Of a stretch of DNA of 64,000 nucleotides, positions 19,513 through 27,490 are shown in pieces. This DNA comes from JASEJA01 sp038872535. Lineage in GTDB: Archaea > Thermoproteota > Bathyarchaeia > Bathyarchaeales > Bathycorpusculaceae. The notes beneath the pieces were generated by a model. That model searched no databases. It had not been told where the DNA came from and was given only the letters and a program-made list of their open reading frames with translations. Position numbers and translations under genes: made by a program. The stretch is taken from NCBI GenBank assembly GCA_038872535.1, contig JAVZJY010000002.1, positions 1-64,000 of the forward strand, given 5' to 3'. Within the stretch, counting starts at the first letter, position 1, and each line of letters opens with the position of its first letter.

Positions 19513-20814
19513 ATGCAAAAAAATCAAATTAATCTCCCAGTCGATGAGTTGCCAACAAAATGGTACAACATCACACCAGACTTACCTGCGCCATTACCAC
19601 CACCAAAAGAACCAGAAACCGGTCCTTCACGCATGGAATTTCTCGGAAAAACAATGGTGCACGAATGCCTAAAACAAGAGATGTCAAATGAAAGGTGGAT
19701 TCCAATTCCAGAGGAAATAAGAGAATTATACATTCAAGCTGGACGCCCCCGCCCCCTTTACAGAGCCAAAAGATTAGAAAAATATTTGGGACTAAAAAGG
19801 GTGAGGCTTTATTATAAACGTGAAGACTTATCTCCAACAGGCTCTCACAAGGTCAACACAGCATTAGCACAAGCCTATTATGCGGCTAAAGAAGGAAAAA
19901 CAACATTAGTCACAGAAACAGGAGCCGGTCAGTGGGGAAGTGCGCTTTCTTATGCGGCTGTGCTTATGGGACTTAAATGCGTGATTTTCTGGGTTAGAGC
20001 AGTATACAACTGGAAGACGGATAGGCGCACTTTAATGAAGCTTATGGGAGCAGAAGTTCATGCTTCCCCAAGCAAGGAAACAAACATTGGAAAAACACTT
20101 TTGGCTAAGGATTTGAACCATCAAGGGTCATTGGGCATAGCAGTTTCAGAAGGCTTGGAATATGCGGAAACTCATGAAGGAAGCGTCTACTGCCTCGGTT
20201 CCGTTCTAAACCATGTCCTAATACATCAGTCAATCATTGGTTTAGAAGCAATAAAACAGTTCGAAATTGCCGACGACTCTCCGGACCTGATTATTGGCTG
20301 TTTGGGCGGAGGCTCAAACTTCGGCGGAATAGCCATACCCTTCGCTGGTGAAGTTCTACAGAAAAAGCGTAAATGCGGGTTTTTGGCAGCCCAGTCTGAA
20401 GCAGCACCAAACCTTGTTAAGGGCGAATACCGCTACGATTTCGGCGACGTAGCAGAACACACGCCTCTGCTCAAAATGTACACGCTTGGACACAAAAAAG
20501 AAATGGTGCCCATAAAAGCTGATGGTTTACGATATCATGCGGCAGCCCCACTAATAAGCGCCCTAAGACACCATAATATCGTAAAAGCCGTAGCCTACCC
20601 AGCAGACGAAAAGGCGATTTTCGAAGCAGCAAGGATTTTCCTGCAAACTGAAGGTTGGCTTGCAGCGCCAGAATCAAGCTACGCCATAAGAGCTGGAATA
20701 GATGAAGCATTAAAAGCCGAAAAAGCAGGCGAAGAGAAGGTTATATGCATGAACATAAGCGGACATGGATTCTTGGATTTACAAGCCTATAAAGAAAAAC
20801 TTTCAATAGTATAA
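19513..20814 (+). CDS. trpB2: Tryptophan synthase beta-like protein, TrpB2 type
   Basis: This pyridoxal-phosphate enzyme (433 aa from the ATG at 19513; a GTG 9 nt upstream is probably part of the ribosome binding site) condenses indole with serine. The lysine Schiff-base motif is DLSPTGSHKVNTALAQAY, the phosphate-binding glycine loop is IGCLGGGSNFGG, and the C-terminal NISGHGFLDLQAY is conserved. The longer N-terminal region with LPAPLPPPKEPETGP is typical of TrpB2 rather than TrpB1. No trpA or other trp genes are in the window, so it may act as a stand-alone indole salvage enzyme, as proposed for TrpB2 proteins. Confidence 0.93.
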   Translation: MQKNQINLPVDELPTKWYNITPDLPAPLPPPKEPETGPSRMEFLGKTMVHECLKQEMSNERWIPIPEEIRELYIQAGRPRPLYRAKRLEKYLGLKRVRLYYKREDLSPTGSHKVNTALAQAYYAAKEGKTTLVTETGAGQWGSALSYAAVLMGLKCVIFWVRAVYNWKTDRRTLMKLMGAEVHASPSKETNIGKTLLAKDLNHQGSLGIAVSEGLEYAETHEGSVYCLGSVLNHVLIHQSIIGLEAIKQFEIADDSPDLIIGCLGGGSNFGGIAIPFAGEVLQKKRKCGFLAAQSEAAPNLVKGEYRYDFGDVAEHTPLLKMYTLGHKKEMVPIKADGLRYHAAAPLISALRHHNIVKAVAYPADEKAIFEAARIFLQTEGWLAAPESSYAIRAGIDEALKAEKAGEEKVICMNISGHGFLDLQAYKEKLSIV

Positions 20815-20816
20815 GT

Positions 20817-21573
20817 CTAAAATCTGTGTCCATAACGTCCAGTTAGTGGCACGAAGGCTACTCCGCCTAGGTTTTCTTCCTTCAGTTTTCCATTAGCGCC
20901 CTTTGTAATTTTTATGAGGCTTTGGAACAATGATGTGCTACCAATCGGGATTAGCATTATTCCATTGGGTTTTAACTGCCCAATTAAGGGTTTTGGAACG
21001 TCTGGTGCTGCAGCAGTTACGAGAATTCTGTCATATGGAGCTTGTTCAGGATGCCCCATGGAACCGTCTGCGCAAATTATGGTTACACGGTCGCCATAGC
21101 CATTGTTAATAATGTTTTTCCTTGCAAACTCAGCTAACCCTTGAACTATTTCAACAGTGTAAACGTGACCCCACTCGCTTCTGGGCGCATCGCTGGAAGC
21201 AACTATCTCAGCTATAGTGGCGGCATGCCATCCTGAACCCGCTCCGACTTCCAACACTTTGTGGCCTACTTCCAATTGGAGGGCTTCATTCATTATTGAA
21301 ACCATGTTTCGCCTAGCCCGCAAATGCGAGGCTATGTGGCGCCGAAATTGTCTGCCCAAAACCAATTGGAAGCGGCGTGTCCACAGCACTGTAAGACTGC
21401 ATGTTCTCTGGAAGAAACTTTGCACGGGGCACGGAGCGCATGGCTTTGATTACTTTTGGCGAGCGGAGGATGCCTTCCCTTATTAGGTTTTCAACGAGTT
21501 TTTCCCATTCCTTTCTCTCCAATTTTATAGCACCAAATGAATAATTGTGAAGGATGCTTTTAACATATTTCAT
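20817..21573 (-). CDS. pcm: Protein-L-isoaspartate O-methyltransferase, interrupted by a 28-nt putative BHB intron
   Basis: This enzyme uses S-adenosylmethionine to repair isoaspartyl residues. The first exon (21573-21336) encodes LVENLIREGIL, VPRAKFLPE, VDTPLPIGFGQTISAPH. The second (21307-20817) encodes MVSIMNEALQLEVGHKVLEVGAGSGWHAA (SAM motif I), VYTVEI, YDRILVTAAAPDVP and VAFVPLTGRYGH. In genomic DNA the first frame hits TAG just after the APH motif and the rest is in another frame. Removing 21308-21335 (28 nt) gives continuous APHMV and an open frame of 242 residues (729 nt). A TTG at 21522 would give the usual 226. The 28 nt sit in a bulge-helix-bulge structure, so I read this as an intron rather than a pseudogene. 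Confidence 0.85.
21308..21335 (-). other. Putative archaeal bulge-helix-bulge intron in pcm (28 nt)
   Basis: On the minus strand the central helix pairs CGCC (21341-21338) with GGCG (21313-21310). Bulge 1 is ACA (21337-21335) and bulge 2 is AAA (21309-21307). The inner helix pairs TAGCC (21334-21330) with GGCTA (21318-21314). Above it, one unpaired T leads to a CGC/GCG stem and a 4-nt ATTT loop. Cutting after the second nucleotide of each bulge removes exactly 28 nt and joins codons to read S-A-P-H-M-V. The outer exon-exon helix is weak (one G-C pair), so this is a relaxed HBh' type. Confidence 0.8.
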
Positions 21574-21596
21574 CCAATCGGAACATGAATAAAAGA

Positions 21597-23426
21597 CTAT
21601 TTCACTGTAACAGATTTCGCCAGGTTTCTAGGCATGTCCGGGTTGTGTCCCCTTTCAACAGCCATGTAATAGGCTAAAAGCTGCAATGGAATAACATAGG
21701 GTATTGGCGATAGAACTTCAGGAATCCCCTTAGGCATTTCAATCCAATCGTCTGCCAAATTTTTTATTTCTTCGTCGCCTTCCTCCATAACCGCTATTAT
21801 TGAGGCACCTCTGGCTTTCATTTCCATTATGTTCCCAACTATTGTTTTGTGCGTCTCATCCTTTGGACATATAAAGACAACTGGAAAGCCCTGTTCCACA
21901 AGGCTTATTGGGCCGTGCTTGCTTTCGCCGGCTGGAAAGGCTATGGCTGGAACGTAGGCTATTTCCATAAGTTTCAATCTGCCCTCATATGCTGTGGCTG
22001 TGCTTATTCCACGTCCCAAGAAAAAGAATGTTTTTGCGTCTTTGTATTTTTTTGCAATTTGTTTCACTTTTTCTTCTTGTGTTTGGATTATTGTTTCAAC
22101 AGTGTCCGGTAGCTTCTCCATTTTTTCAGCCAAATAATCCATCTCATCCTGCGAAACTTTGCCTCTTTTTTTGGCAAGCCTTAGGGCTAATTGAGCCAAA
22201 ACCGAAAGTTGTGAAGTGAAGGTTTTTGTTGCTGCTACGCCGATTTCTGGACCCGACTGTTGACCAATGTAAACTCTTGAAACCCTTGTCAAAGTTGAAC
22301 CAATAACATTGGTTAACCCAAGAATTGTTGCTGCCCTCTGCCTTGCACAGTTGACAGCCGCTAACGTGTCGGCTGTCTCGCCGGATTGGCTTACTGCCAA
22401 GATTGTGCTGTCAATGTTGACTGATTTGCCATGCTGTTCAATAAATTCTGATGCTATAACTGGATAGGTTGCCAAAAAGGCAAGCTTAGAAAACATGTAT
22501 GATGCAGCCAAACATGCATGGTAGGATGTCCCACAAGCCACTAAATAGACTTCGCGGGCTCGGTCGAGGAAAGTTGCCATCAAATCAAGATAATGCTCTT
22601 GCAATCTTAAGGTGTTCCGCAAGGTGGCTGATTGCTCATGAATTTCCTTAAGCATAAAATGTGGATAACCATGTTTAACAGCCATCTCAGGCGTCCAATC
22701 AATGAGTTTGGGTTCCCGTACAACAAGAGTGGAGTCAGCGATTTTTTTAATTTCAAAACCTTCCAAGGAAAGCGTAACAAGCTCTCCGTTATCGATTATG
22801 ACTGCTTTGTTGGTTAGCGGCAGAAAGGCTGGAATGTCGGAAGCGCAGTAAATTGCGTTTTCATTTATGCCAATAACTAATGGGCTTTCATGTCTTGCGC
22901 ATATTATTTTGTCGGGTTCTCTCGGCGAAATCACTGCAATAGCATAGGAACCATCAAGCCTTTTCACGGCTTCAAGAACGGCGTCAGCGAGGCTTAAAGT
23001 GGGATTTGTCTTCAAAATTTCTTCAATAAGATGCGCTGCCACTTCCGTGTCGGTCTTTGACTTGAAAATGTGACCGCGGTTCTCCAACTCGAGTTTCAAT
23101 TCAGCAAAATTTTCTATAATACCATTATGAACAATGGCTATTTGTCCACTGCAATCCAAATGAGGATGCGCATTAACCTGCAGAGGCGCACCATGCGTAG
23201 CCCACCTTGTATGCCCAATGCCAATGTTTCCAGGCAAATCGTCCAAGTTATGGATTTTGTCAACTTCTTCAATTTTTCCCTGATCCTTTTTTATGTGGAG
23301 ATTGCCATCGTGTATGGTTGCCTCTCCAACTGAATCATAGCCTCGATATTCAAGCCTTTTCAAAGCCGCGTGGATTACTGGAGCAGCTTTTCCATCTTTC
23401 AGTATGCAGCCGAAAATTCCGCACAT
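21597..23426 (-). CDS. glmS: Glutamine--fructose-6-phosphate aminotransferase (isomerizing)
   Basis: This 609-aa enzyme makes glucosamine-6-phosphate from fructose-6-phosphate and glutamine, the first step to UDP-GlcNAc for glycans. The start must be the ATG at 23426, because the mature enzyme needs Cys as its N-terminal nucleophile (MCGIFGCIL); upstream in-frame codons are not used. The glutaminase domain has GIGHTRWATHG and NGIIEN. Two SIS domains follow, with SQSGETADT and the FFFLGRGISTATAYEGRLKLMEIAY region. The C-terminus DMPRNLAKSVTVK is the conserved tail. The gene is divergent from the helix-turn-helix gene at 23703. The 276-nt spacer is AT-rich with no clear element beyond poor TATA-like runs. 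Confidence 0.97.
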   Translation of the reverse strand: MCGIFGCILKDGKAAPVIHAALKRLEYRGYDSVGEATIHDGNLHIKKDQGKIEEVDKIHNLDDLPGNIGIGHTRWATHGAPLQVNAHPHLDCSGQIAIVHNGIIENFAELKLELENRGHIFKSKTDTEVAAHLIEEILKTNPTLSLADAVLEAVKRLDGSYAIAVISPREPDKIICARHESPLVIGINENAIYCASDIPAFLPLTNKAVIIDNGELVTLSLEGFEIKKIADSTLVVREPKLIDWTPEMAVKHGYPHFMLKEIHEQSATLRNTLRLQEHYLDLMATFLDRAREVYLVACGTSYHACLAASYMFSKLAFLATYPVIASEFIEQHGKSVNIDSTILAVSQSGETADTLAAVNCARQRAATILGLTNVIGSTLTRVSRVYIGQQSGPEIGVAATKTFTSQLSVLAQLALRLAKKRGKVSQDEMDYLAEKMEKLPDTVETIIQTQEEKVKQIAKKYKDAKTFFFLGRGISTATAYEGRLKLMEIAYVPAIAFPAGESKHGPISLVEQGFPVVFICPKDETHKTIVGNIMEMKARGASIIAVMEEGDEEIKNLADDWIEMPKGIPEVLSPIPYVIPLQLLAYYMAVERGHNPDMPRNLAKSVTVK

Positions 23427-23702
23427 CTCTAATCCTCTTTGCAAGCTTTATTCAAGACTTTCTGGAGGTAATAAGCTTTTTTAGGAATAAATTTCGAGTT
23501 CTAAAAATTTTTTAAGAATAATTCCGCCTTAGGGCGCATAATTTAGGCGTAAATTGCTTTATTTTTTGTTAAAGTTTTAAAAAATTTTTTATAATGCACA
23601 CAATTTAGCAAGCTTTTTGATCTAAGAATTCTCTTCGGCTTTTATTCGGTCACCGTAATAAAAATTTTAATAATGGATTACGCTTTATGCTTATGAAAAG
23701 CC

Positions 23703-24668
23703 ATGAATAAAAAACTGCTACTCCACGAAGAGGGAAAAAAGCAAAAAGTAAAAGAAATAGCCATAATTGAAGACCCCCAAAAGCTAAAAATGATTTTGAA
23801 CAGGCTTAGCTGGAAAATTTTAGTCATGCTCTCTGAAAAGGAAATGTACCCACTGGAAATAGCTAAAAAACTCGGCATCCATGAACAAAAAGTCTATTAC
23901 CACATAAGAAAGTTGGCGAGGGCTGGAGCCATAACCATCGCTAAAGAAGAAGAAAAGAAAGGGGCTATAGCAAAATATTACAAGGCTGTATCGCCAGCCT
24001 TTGGGATAGAACTTCCCCACGAATACAAAACTTTAGAGAGGCTTTCGCTTTTAAGTATAGATGAAAGAATCCAAAAATTCTTCGAGGGATTCATAAAAGA
24101 GGATGGAACATTCGAAGGAAAAATAGTTGTTGGAAGCCCAACGCCTCACGGACCCTTCAAGACAAGCGCAAGAGACGGGCACTATGCTTCTCATCTAACA
24201 TTTTTCTTGGGACAATTTGCTAAAATGCCAGAAGACTTCGCCATAAAACTTGATGTTGACGTAAAAGCAGAAAAAGAAGAGAGAAACAACCTCATCCTAG
24301 TTGGTGGACCTGGAACAAACCTATTAACGCAAGAATTGAATGATTATTTGCCAATAAGGTTTAACATGCAACCATCAGAGCAAGGCTTCCTCTTCGGCGG
24401 TTTGGTTTCAAGAAAAACTTCAAACGTTTACACAGCAGATGCGGCTGGGTTAATAGCAAAAATTGCAAACCCATGGGACAAGAGTAAGTGGATTATAGTT
24501 TTAGCAGGAAACAAGGCTGTTGGAACAAAAGCATGCGTCTTAGCCCTAACAAACTTTTGGAAAAAAACCTTAAAGGGTTATGATGGCAAGGACTCTTTTG
24601 CAACAGTAATTCAGGGATTCGATTTGGATGGCGATGGAAAAGTTGATTCAATAGAAGTTCTAGAATAA
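23703..24668 (+). CDS. ArsR-like helix-turn-helix protein with S-layer-like C-terminal region
   Basis: The 321-aa protein has a winged-helix DNA-binding domain at residues 20-95 (LSWKILVMLSEKEMYPLEIAKKLGIHEQKVYYHIRKLARAGAI). The following 200-residue domain contains GKIVVGSPTPHGPFKTSARDGHYA, LILVGGPGTNLLTQELNDYLP and WIIVLAGNKAVGTKACVLAL, which resembles the S-layer-associated domain found in several archaeal proteins. The last residues FDLDGDGKVDSIEVL match a calcium-binding EF-hand/dockerin-like loop (DxDGDGxxD). A regulator sensing surface or metal state is only inference. It is followed 18 nt later by a GNAT gene. Confidence 0.65.
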   Translation: MNKKLLLHEEGKKQKVKEIAIIEDPQKLKMILNRLSWKILVMLSEKEMYPLEIAKKLGIHEQKVYYHIRKLARAGAITIAKEEEKKGAIAKYYKAVSPAFGIELPHEYKTLERLSLLSIDERIQKFFEGFIKEDGTFEGKIVVGSPTPHGPFKTSARDGHYASHLTFFLGQFAKMPEDFAIKLDVDVKAEKEERNNLILVGGPGTNLLTQELNDYLPIRFNMQPSEQGFLFGGLVSRKTSNVYTADAAGLIAKIANPWDKSKWIIVLAGNKAVGTKACVLALTNFWKKTLKGYDGKDSFATVIQGFDLDGDGKVDSIEVLE

Positions 24669-24686
24669 CTTTGCAAGAGGACGAAA

Positions 24687-25133
24687 ATGGTAAATGTTAG
24701 AATAGCTACTTTAAAAGATTTAAGTGACATATTAGAGTTAGAAAAGAGAAATGGTCAACCCACTAAAGAGGATTTGCAAGCTTTATTTGGATTGAATAAC
24801 CTTAATGAAAAATGCCACTTTTTTGTGGCGGAACATAATAGCAAAATTGTAGGTTATTCTCGCATGCACATTTACAGATGGAATAACAGCGCCTACATCA
24901 TCACAATTCTTGTAGATGCTGAATATAGACGCAAAGGAATAGGAACACGCTTACTAAGATTCATGGAGAATTTTGCAAGAGAAAAAAGAGCCCGAATTTT
25001 AATGTTTGACACATCCACTGATAATGCTCCAGCATTACAACTTTACTTAAAAAATGGCTTCAGAATATGCGGGTATAACGACAAAATTTACGAAAACGGG
25101 AAGGTAGCGCTCTATCTTGCCAAAGAACTATAA
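24687..25133 (+). CDS. GNAT-family N-acetyltransferase (first of two)
   Basis: This 148-aa protein has the acetyl-CoA binding signature DAEYRRKGIGTRLLRFMENFAREK (the RxxGxG/A loop followed by a helix) and a C-terminal DNAPALQLYLKNGFRICGYND segment typical of RimI-like enzymes. RimI-type enzymes acetylate the N-terminal amine of proteins, but other substrates are common in this superfamily. It lies between the helix-turn-helix gene and a second GNAT gene 22 nt downstream. No single substrate can be assigned. Confidence 0.85.
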   Translation: MVNVRIATLKDLSDILELEKRNGQPTKEDLQALFGLNNLNEKCHFFVAEHNSKIVGYSRMHIYRWNNSAYIITILVDAEYRRKGIGTRLLRFMENFAREKRARILMFDTSTDNAPALQLYLKNGFRICGYNDKIYENGKVALYLAKEL

Positions 25134-25155
25134 TGAATAAACATGGAGAATCCAA

Positions 25156-25608
25156 ATGGATAGGGTTATCATTAGAAAGATGCATGAAAAGGACCTACCA
25201 GTGGTTTCAGAACTTGCCATGCTGGCGAATCCTCATGCGACTAAGGAAAAATACAGCAAACATCTCTTGGATGAGCTAAAGGAAAATCCAGACTTGTCTT
25301 TTGTAGCAGTTTGCAACGGAAAAATCATTGGATACGTGCAAGCTGACTTATGTAATGATGAGGCGGTTCTTGAGGATATAGTGGTTGACAAGGAATATCA
25401 AGGGAAAGGCATAGGAAAAATACTATTAAATAAAGAGTTGAAAGCCTTAAAACAAAAAAAAGTGAAAGTGGTTTTGGCGGAAGTCCATTATAAATGTGCT
25501 TCAGCCATTCCCTTCTATTATAAACATGATTTTCGCATTTCAGGATTTAGGCGGGACTATTTCGGAGAAGGACATGACGCAATCATACTAAAACTTGTTT
25601 TAAAATGA
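25156..25608 (+). CDS. GNAT-family N-acetyltransferase (second of two)
   Basis: The 150-aa protein carries the acetyl-CoA loop VVDKEYQGKGIGKILLNKELKAL and the C-terminal SAIPFYYKHDFRISGFRRDYF segment. The N-terminal half (VIIRKMHEKDLPVVSELAMLA) is the standard first helix of the fold. It is only distantly similar to its neighbour at 24687, so it is not a recent tandem duplication. It probably belongs to one transcript with the DUF371 gene 16 nt downstream. Substrate unknown. Confidence 0.85.
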   Translation: MDRVIIRKMHEKDLPVVSELAMLANPHATKEKYSKHLLDELKENPDLSFVAVCNGKIIGYVQADLCNDEAVLEDIVVDKEYQGKGIGKILLNKELKALKQKKVKVVLAEVHYKCASAIPFYYKHDFRISGFRRDYFGEGHDAIILKLVLK

Positions 25609-25624
25609 ACCTTGAGGCTTCTTA

Positions 25625-26050
25625 GTGGAAATAAAAGAAGTTATTTTCGCTTATGGGCACAAAAACATCCAAGCCACCCACCCAACAACCCTAGAAATAA
25701 CCAAGGAAGAGAGGCTTTCAAAAAGAGGAGACTGTATTATTGCAGTTTCGGCTGACAAGGCTTTAGCAGATTTGAGCAGTGAATTTAAGGATTTTTTGCG
25801 CAAGGAAAAGGCTAAAATAAGTTTGCTAATTGAAGTTGGAGAAGTTGCCGATGTTGTGAATGCTTTTGGAAGCCAAAAACTGATTTTGACGCATCTCACG
25901 GACATTGTTGTAAGAAAGAGCAGTTACATTTGTAGCCGAACATTGGCAATTCAAGCGGATAAGGCGGCAATTGATTTGTCCAGAAAGCTCGTGGAGAAAC
26001 TGAAAAATTCAGAACAGAAAGTGAAAATAACGCTAACAGTAAAAGTCTAA
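25625..26050 (+). CDS. DUF371 family protein
   Basis: The 141-aa protein starts at a GTG (25625), matching the family N-terminus EVIFAYGHKNIQATHPTTLEITKEERLSKRGDCIIAVSADKA. This is the DUF371 pattern of an archaeal protein of unknown function, with the conserved GHxNI and GDCIIAV segments. The C-terminus is helical with ILTHLTDIVVRKSSYICSRTLAIQADKAAIDL. It is the last gene of the rightward set and overlaps the convergent Trm5 gene by 4 nt. No catalytic role is known to me. Confidence 0.8.
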   Translation: MEIKEVIFAYGHKNIQATHPTTLEITKEERLSKRGDCIIAVSADKALADLSSEFKDFLRKEKAKISLLIEVGEVADVVNAFGSQKLILTHLTDIVVRKSSYICSRTLAIQADKAAIDLSRKLVEKLKNSEQKVKITLTVKV

Positions 26051-27126
26051 TGAATTTTCGCGTCTAAAACAGCCTGCCATTCATAGGGGGCTGTTGCCCG
26101 AACAAATCTTGAAAACAAAATTTCATCCACTTTTCTTCCGCAATTTTCCACAGTGCCTATTAACTTGAGTTTCAAGTTTTCCAAAGAATCAGAACCGCTA
26201 ACAAAAGTGTAAAAGTGTATTATGCCGCCTGTTGGCTTTATTGCCTTGCATGCAACATCTACAAACTCTATGGCTTTTTCAGGCAAATTCATAATCACAC
26301 GGTCAGCTATTCCCGAAAGTTTTTCTTCAACAACTTCTTTTGCATCTCCTAAAATTGGATGGATTTTGCCTTCAACCCTGTTAAGTCTAATGTTTTTTTG
26401 TAGGAATTCGATAGCGTATGGATTTATGTCTATAGCGTAAACTTTTACGTTTTCATGGGTTTTGGCGATTAATATTGCGAATGGACCAACTCCAGAAAAC
26501 ATGTCGATTACTGTTTCGTTATCCTTAACCAATGATGCAACCCTGTTGTGTTCATATGATAAGCGTGGGGAAAAGTAGGCTTTTGAAATGTCAACATAAA
26601 ATTGACAGCCATATTCCTTATGGATTGTTTCTGTTTTTGACTTTCCAGCAATTACGCTGAATTCTCTTAAACGGTAAGTTCCAGAAACTGCACCAGCCTT
26701 AGCCAGAACAGTTTGCACTTTCTTATGCGCTTTAAGAATTGCCTCGCCAATCAAAGCCTTATGCGCTTCAAGTTCTGGAGGAATCTCAATTATGGCTATG
26801 TCACCAACAAAATCTATAGCCCTCGGCAAACTAGCCAACAAATGTGGAGGAAGTTTATTCTCCAACAACTCAGTAAAGGCTACTCGCCTTTTTCTCTCTG
26901 AAAAAATGTCCGTTGAAATTTCACATTTTGGAAATTGTCCTCTCAAGGTTTTCAATTCATTTTCTGACGGTTGACGAGTGAGTGGAATGTAAATGAATGT
27001 TTCGTTTCTCTTAATTTCCAGTTCTCTGTTAATAATTTTGAGCTTGTTGGCTAAGGCTATGGCTTTTTCGCCAAGATTTTTCTCAACTTTCAAGCATGCA
27101 GAGTTCTTTCCAATAACATTGTTCAT
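26047..27126 (-). CDS. trm5: tRNA (guanine-N1)-methyltransferase Trm5-like
   Basis: This class I methyltransferase modifies G37 of tRNA and uses S-adenosylmethionine. Motif I is VIDMFSGVGPFAILIAK. The following acidic loop is VYAIDINPYAIEFLQKNIRLN, and the catalytic region is VIMNLPEKAIEFVDVA (a variant of the NPP-type motif). The N-terminal D1-like region is YIPLTRQPSENELKTLRG. The start at 27126 (MNNVIGKNSACL) gives 359 residues; 27150 is also possible. The length fits archaeal Trm5. It is convergent with DUF371. Confidence 0.9.
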   Translation of the reverse strand: MNNVIGKNSACLKVEKNLGEKAIALANKLKIINRELEIKRNETFIYIPLTRQPSENELKTLRGQFPKCEISTDIFSERKRRVAFTELLENKLPPHLLASLPRAIDFVGDIAIIEIPPELEAHKALIGEAILKAHKKVQTVLAKAGAVSGTYRLREFSVIAGKSKTETIHKEYGCQFYVDISKAYFSPRLSYEHNRVASLVKDNETVIDMFSGVGPFAILIAKTHENVKVYAIDINPYAIEFLQKNIRLNRVEGKIHPILGDAKEVVEEKLSGIADRVIMNLPEKAIEFVDVACKAIKPTGGIIHFYTFVSGSDSLENLKLKLIGTVENCGRKVDEILFSRFVRATAPYEWQAVLDAKIH

Positions 27127-27185
27127 AGTGTTTCCATTATAATTTTGCATTGAAACAACATAAACTTATTTAACGCTAAATCAGC

Positions 27186-27422
27186 TTACTTTTCCTTTGC
27201 ACTAATTAAAGGCTTACTTATCACTTTTAGATTCGCTTCGTCTTGCTGTGGATTTTCAATGTCTTTAAGAAGCCATTCGGTTAATTTTTGACATTCATTG
27301 GGATTGCAGTATAAGCTACTCTGTTTTATTGGTTCCCAAAACAAACATTTGAAGCATGGAATTTCCGTTAAAATTTCCACGTCAGTTTGCATGAGACATC
27401 GTGAATACGAGAGACGCTTCAC
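27186..27422 (-). CDS. Small cysteine-containing protein, 78 aa
   Basis: The frame opens with a GTG at 27422, with an ATG at 27392 as an alternative start. The core carries CFKCLFWEPIKQSSLYCNPNEC, that is Cys-x2-Cys-x12-Cys-x4-Cys. This spacing could bind zinc or an iron-sulfur centre. The C-terminal part is polar. I do not recognise a family. It lies upstream of the Trm5 gene on the same strand with a 59-nt spacer. Confidence 0.45.
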   Translation of the reverse strand: MKRLSYSRCLMQTDVEILTEIPCFKCLFWEPIKQSSLYCNPNECQKLTEWLLKDIENPQQDEANLKVISKPLISAKEK

Positions 27423-27490
27423 CTTAACTTATAGGTTATGAATTGACGTGTATGACGCAGTTTAATAATTGAAACTTCTGATTCAGATTC

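Noticed and set aside
20868..20878. Partial match to block A (CTAGGTTTTC) inside pcm
   Set aside because: Only 10 nt, within coding sequence, with no block B nearby; it is chance.
21308..21335. pcm as a frameshift pseudogene or a pyrrolysine (TAG) read-through gene
   Set aside because: Read-through would not help, since the downstream frame differs (28 is not a multiple of 3). A decayed gene should show other damage, yet both halves keep every family motif and the exact 28-nt excision repairs the frame. Sequencing error of that size with a perfect BHB is unlikely.
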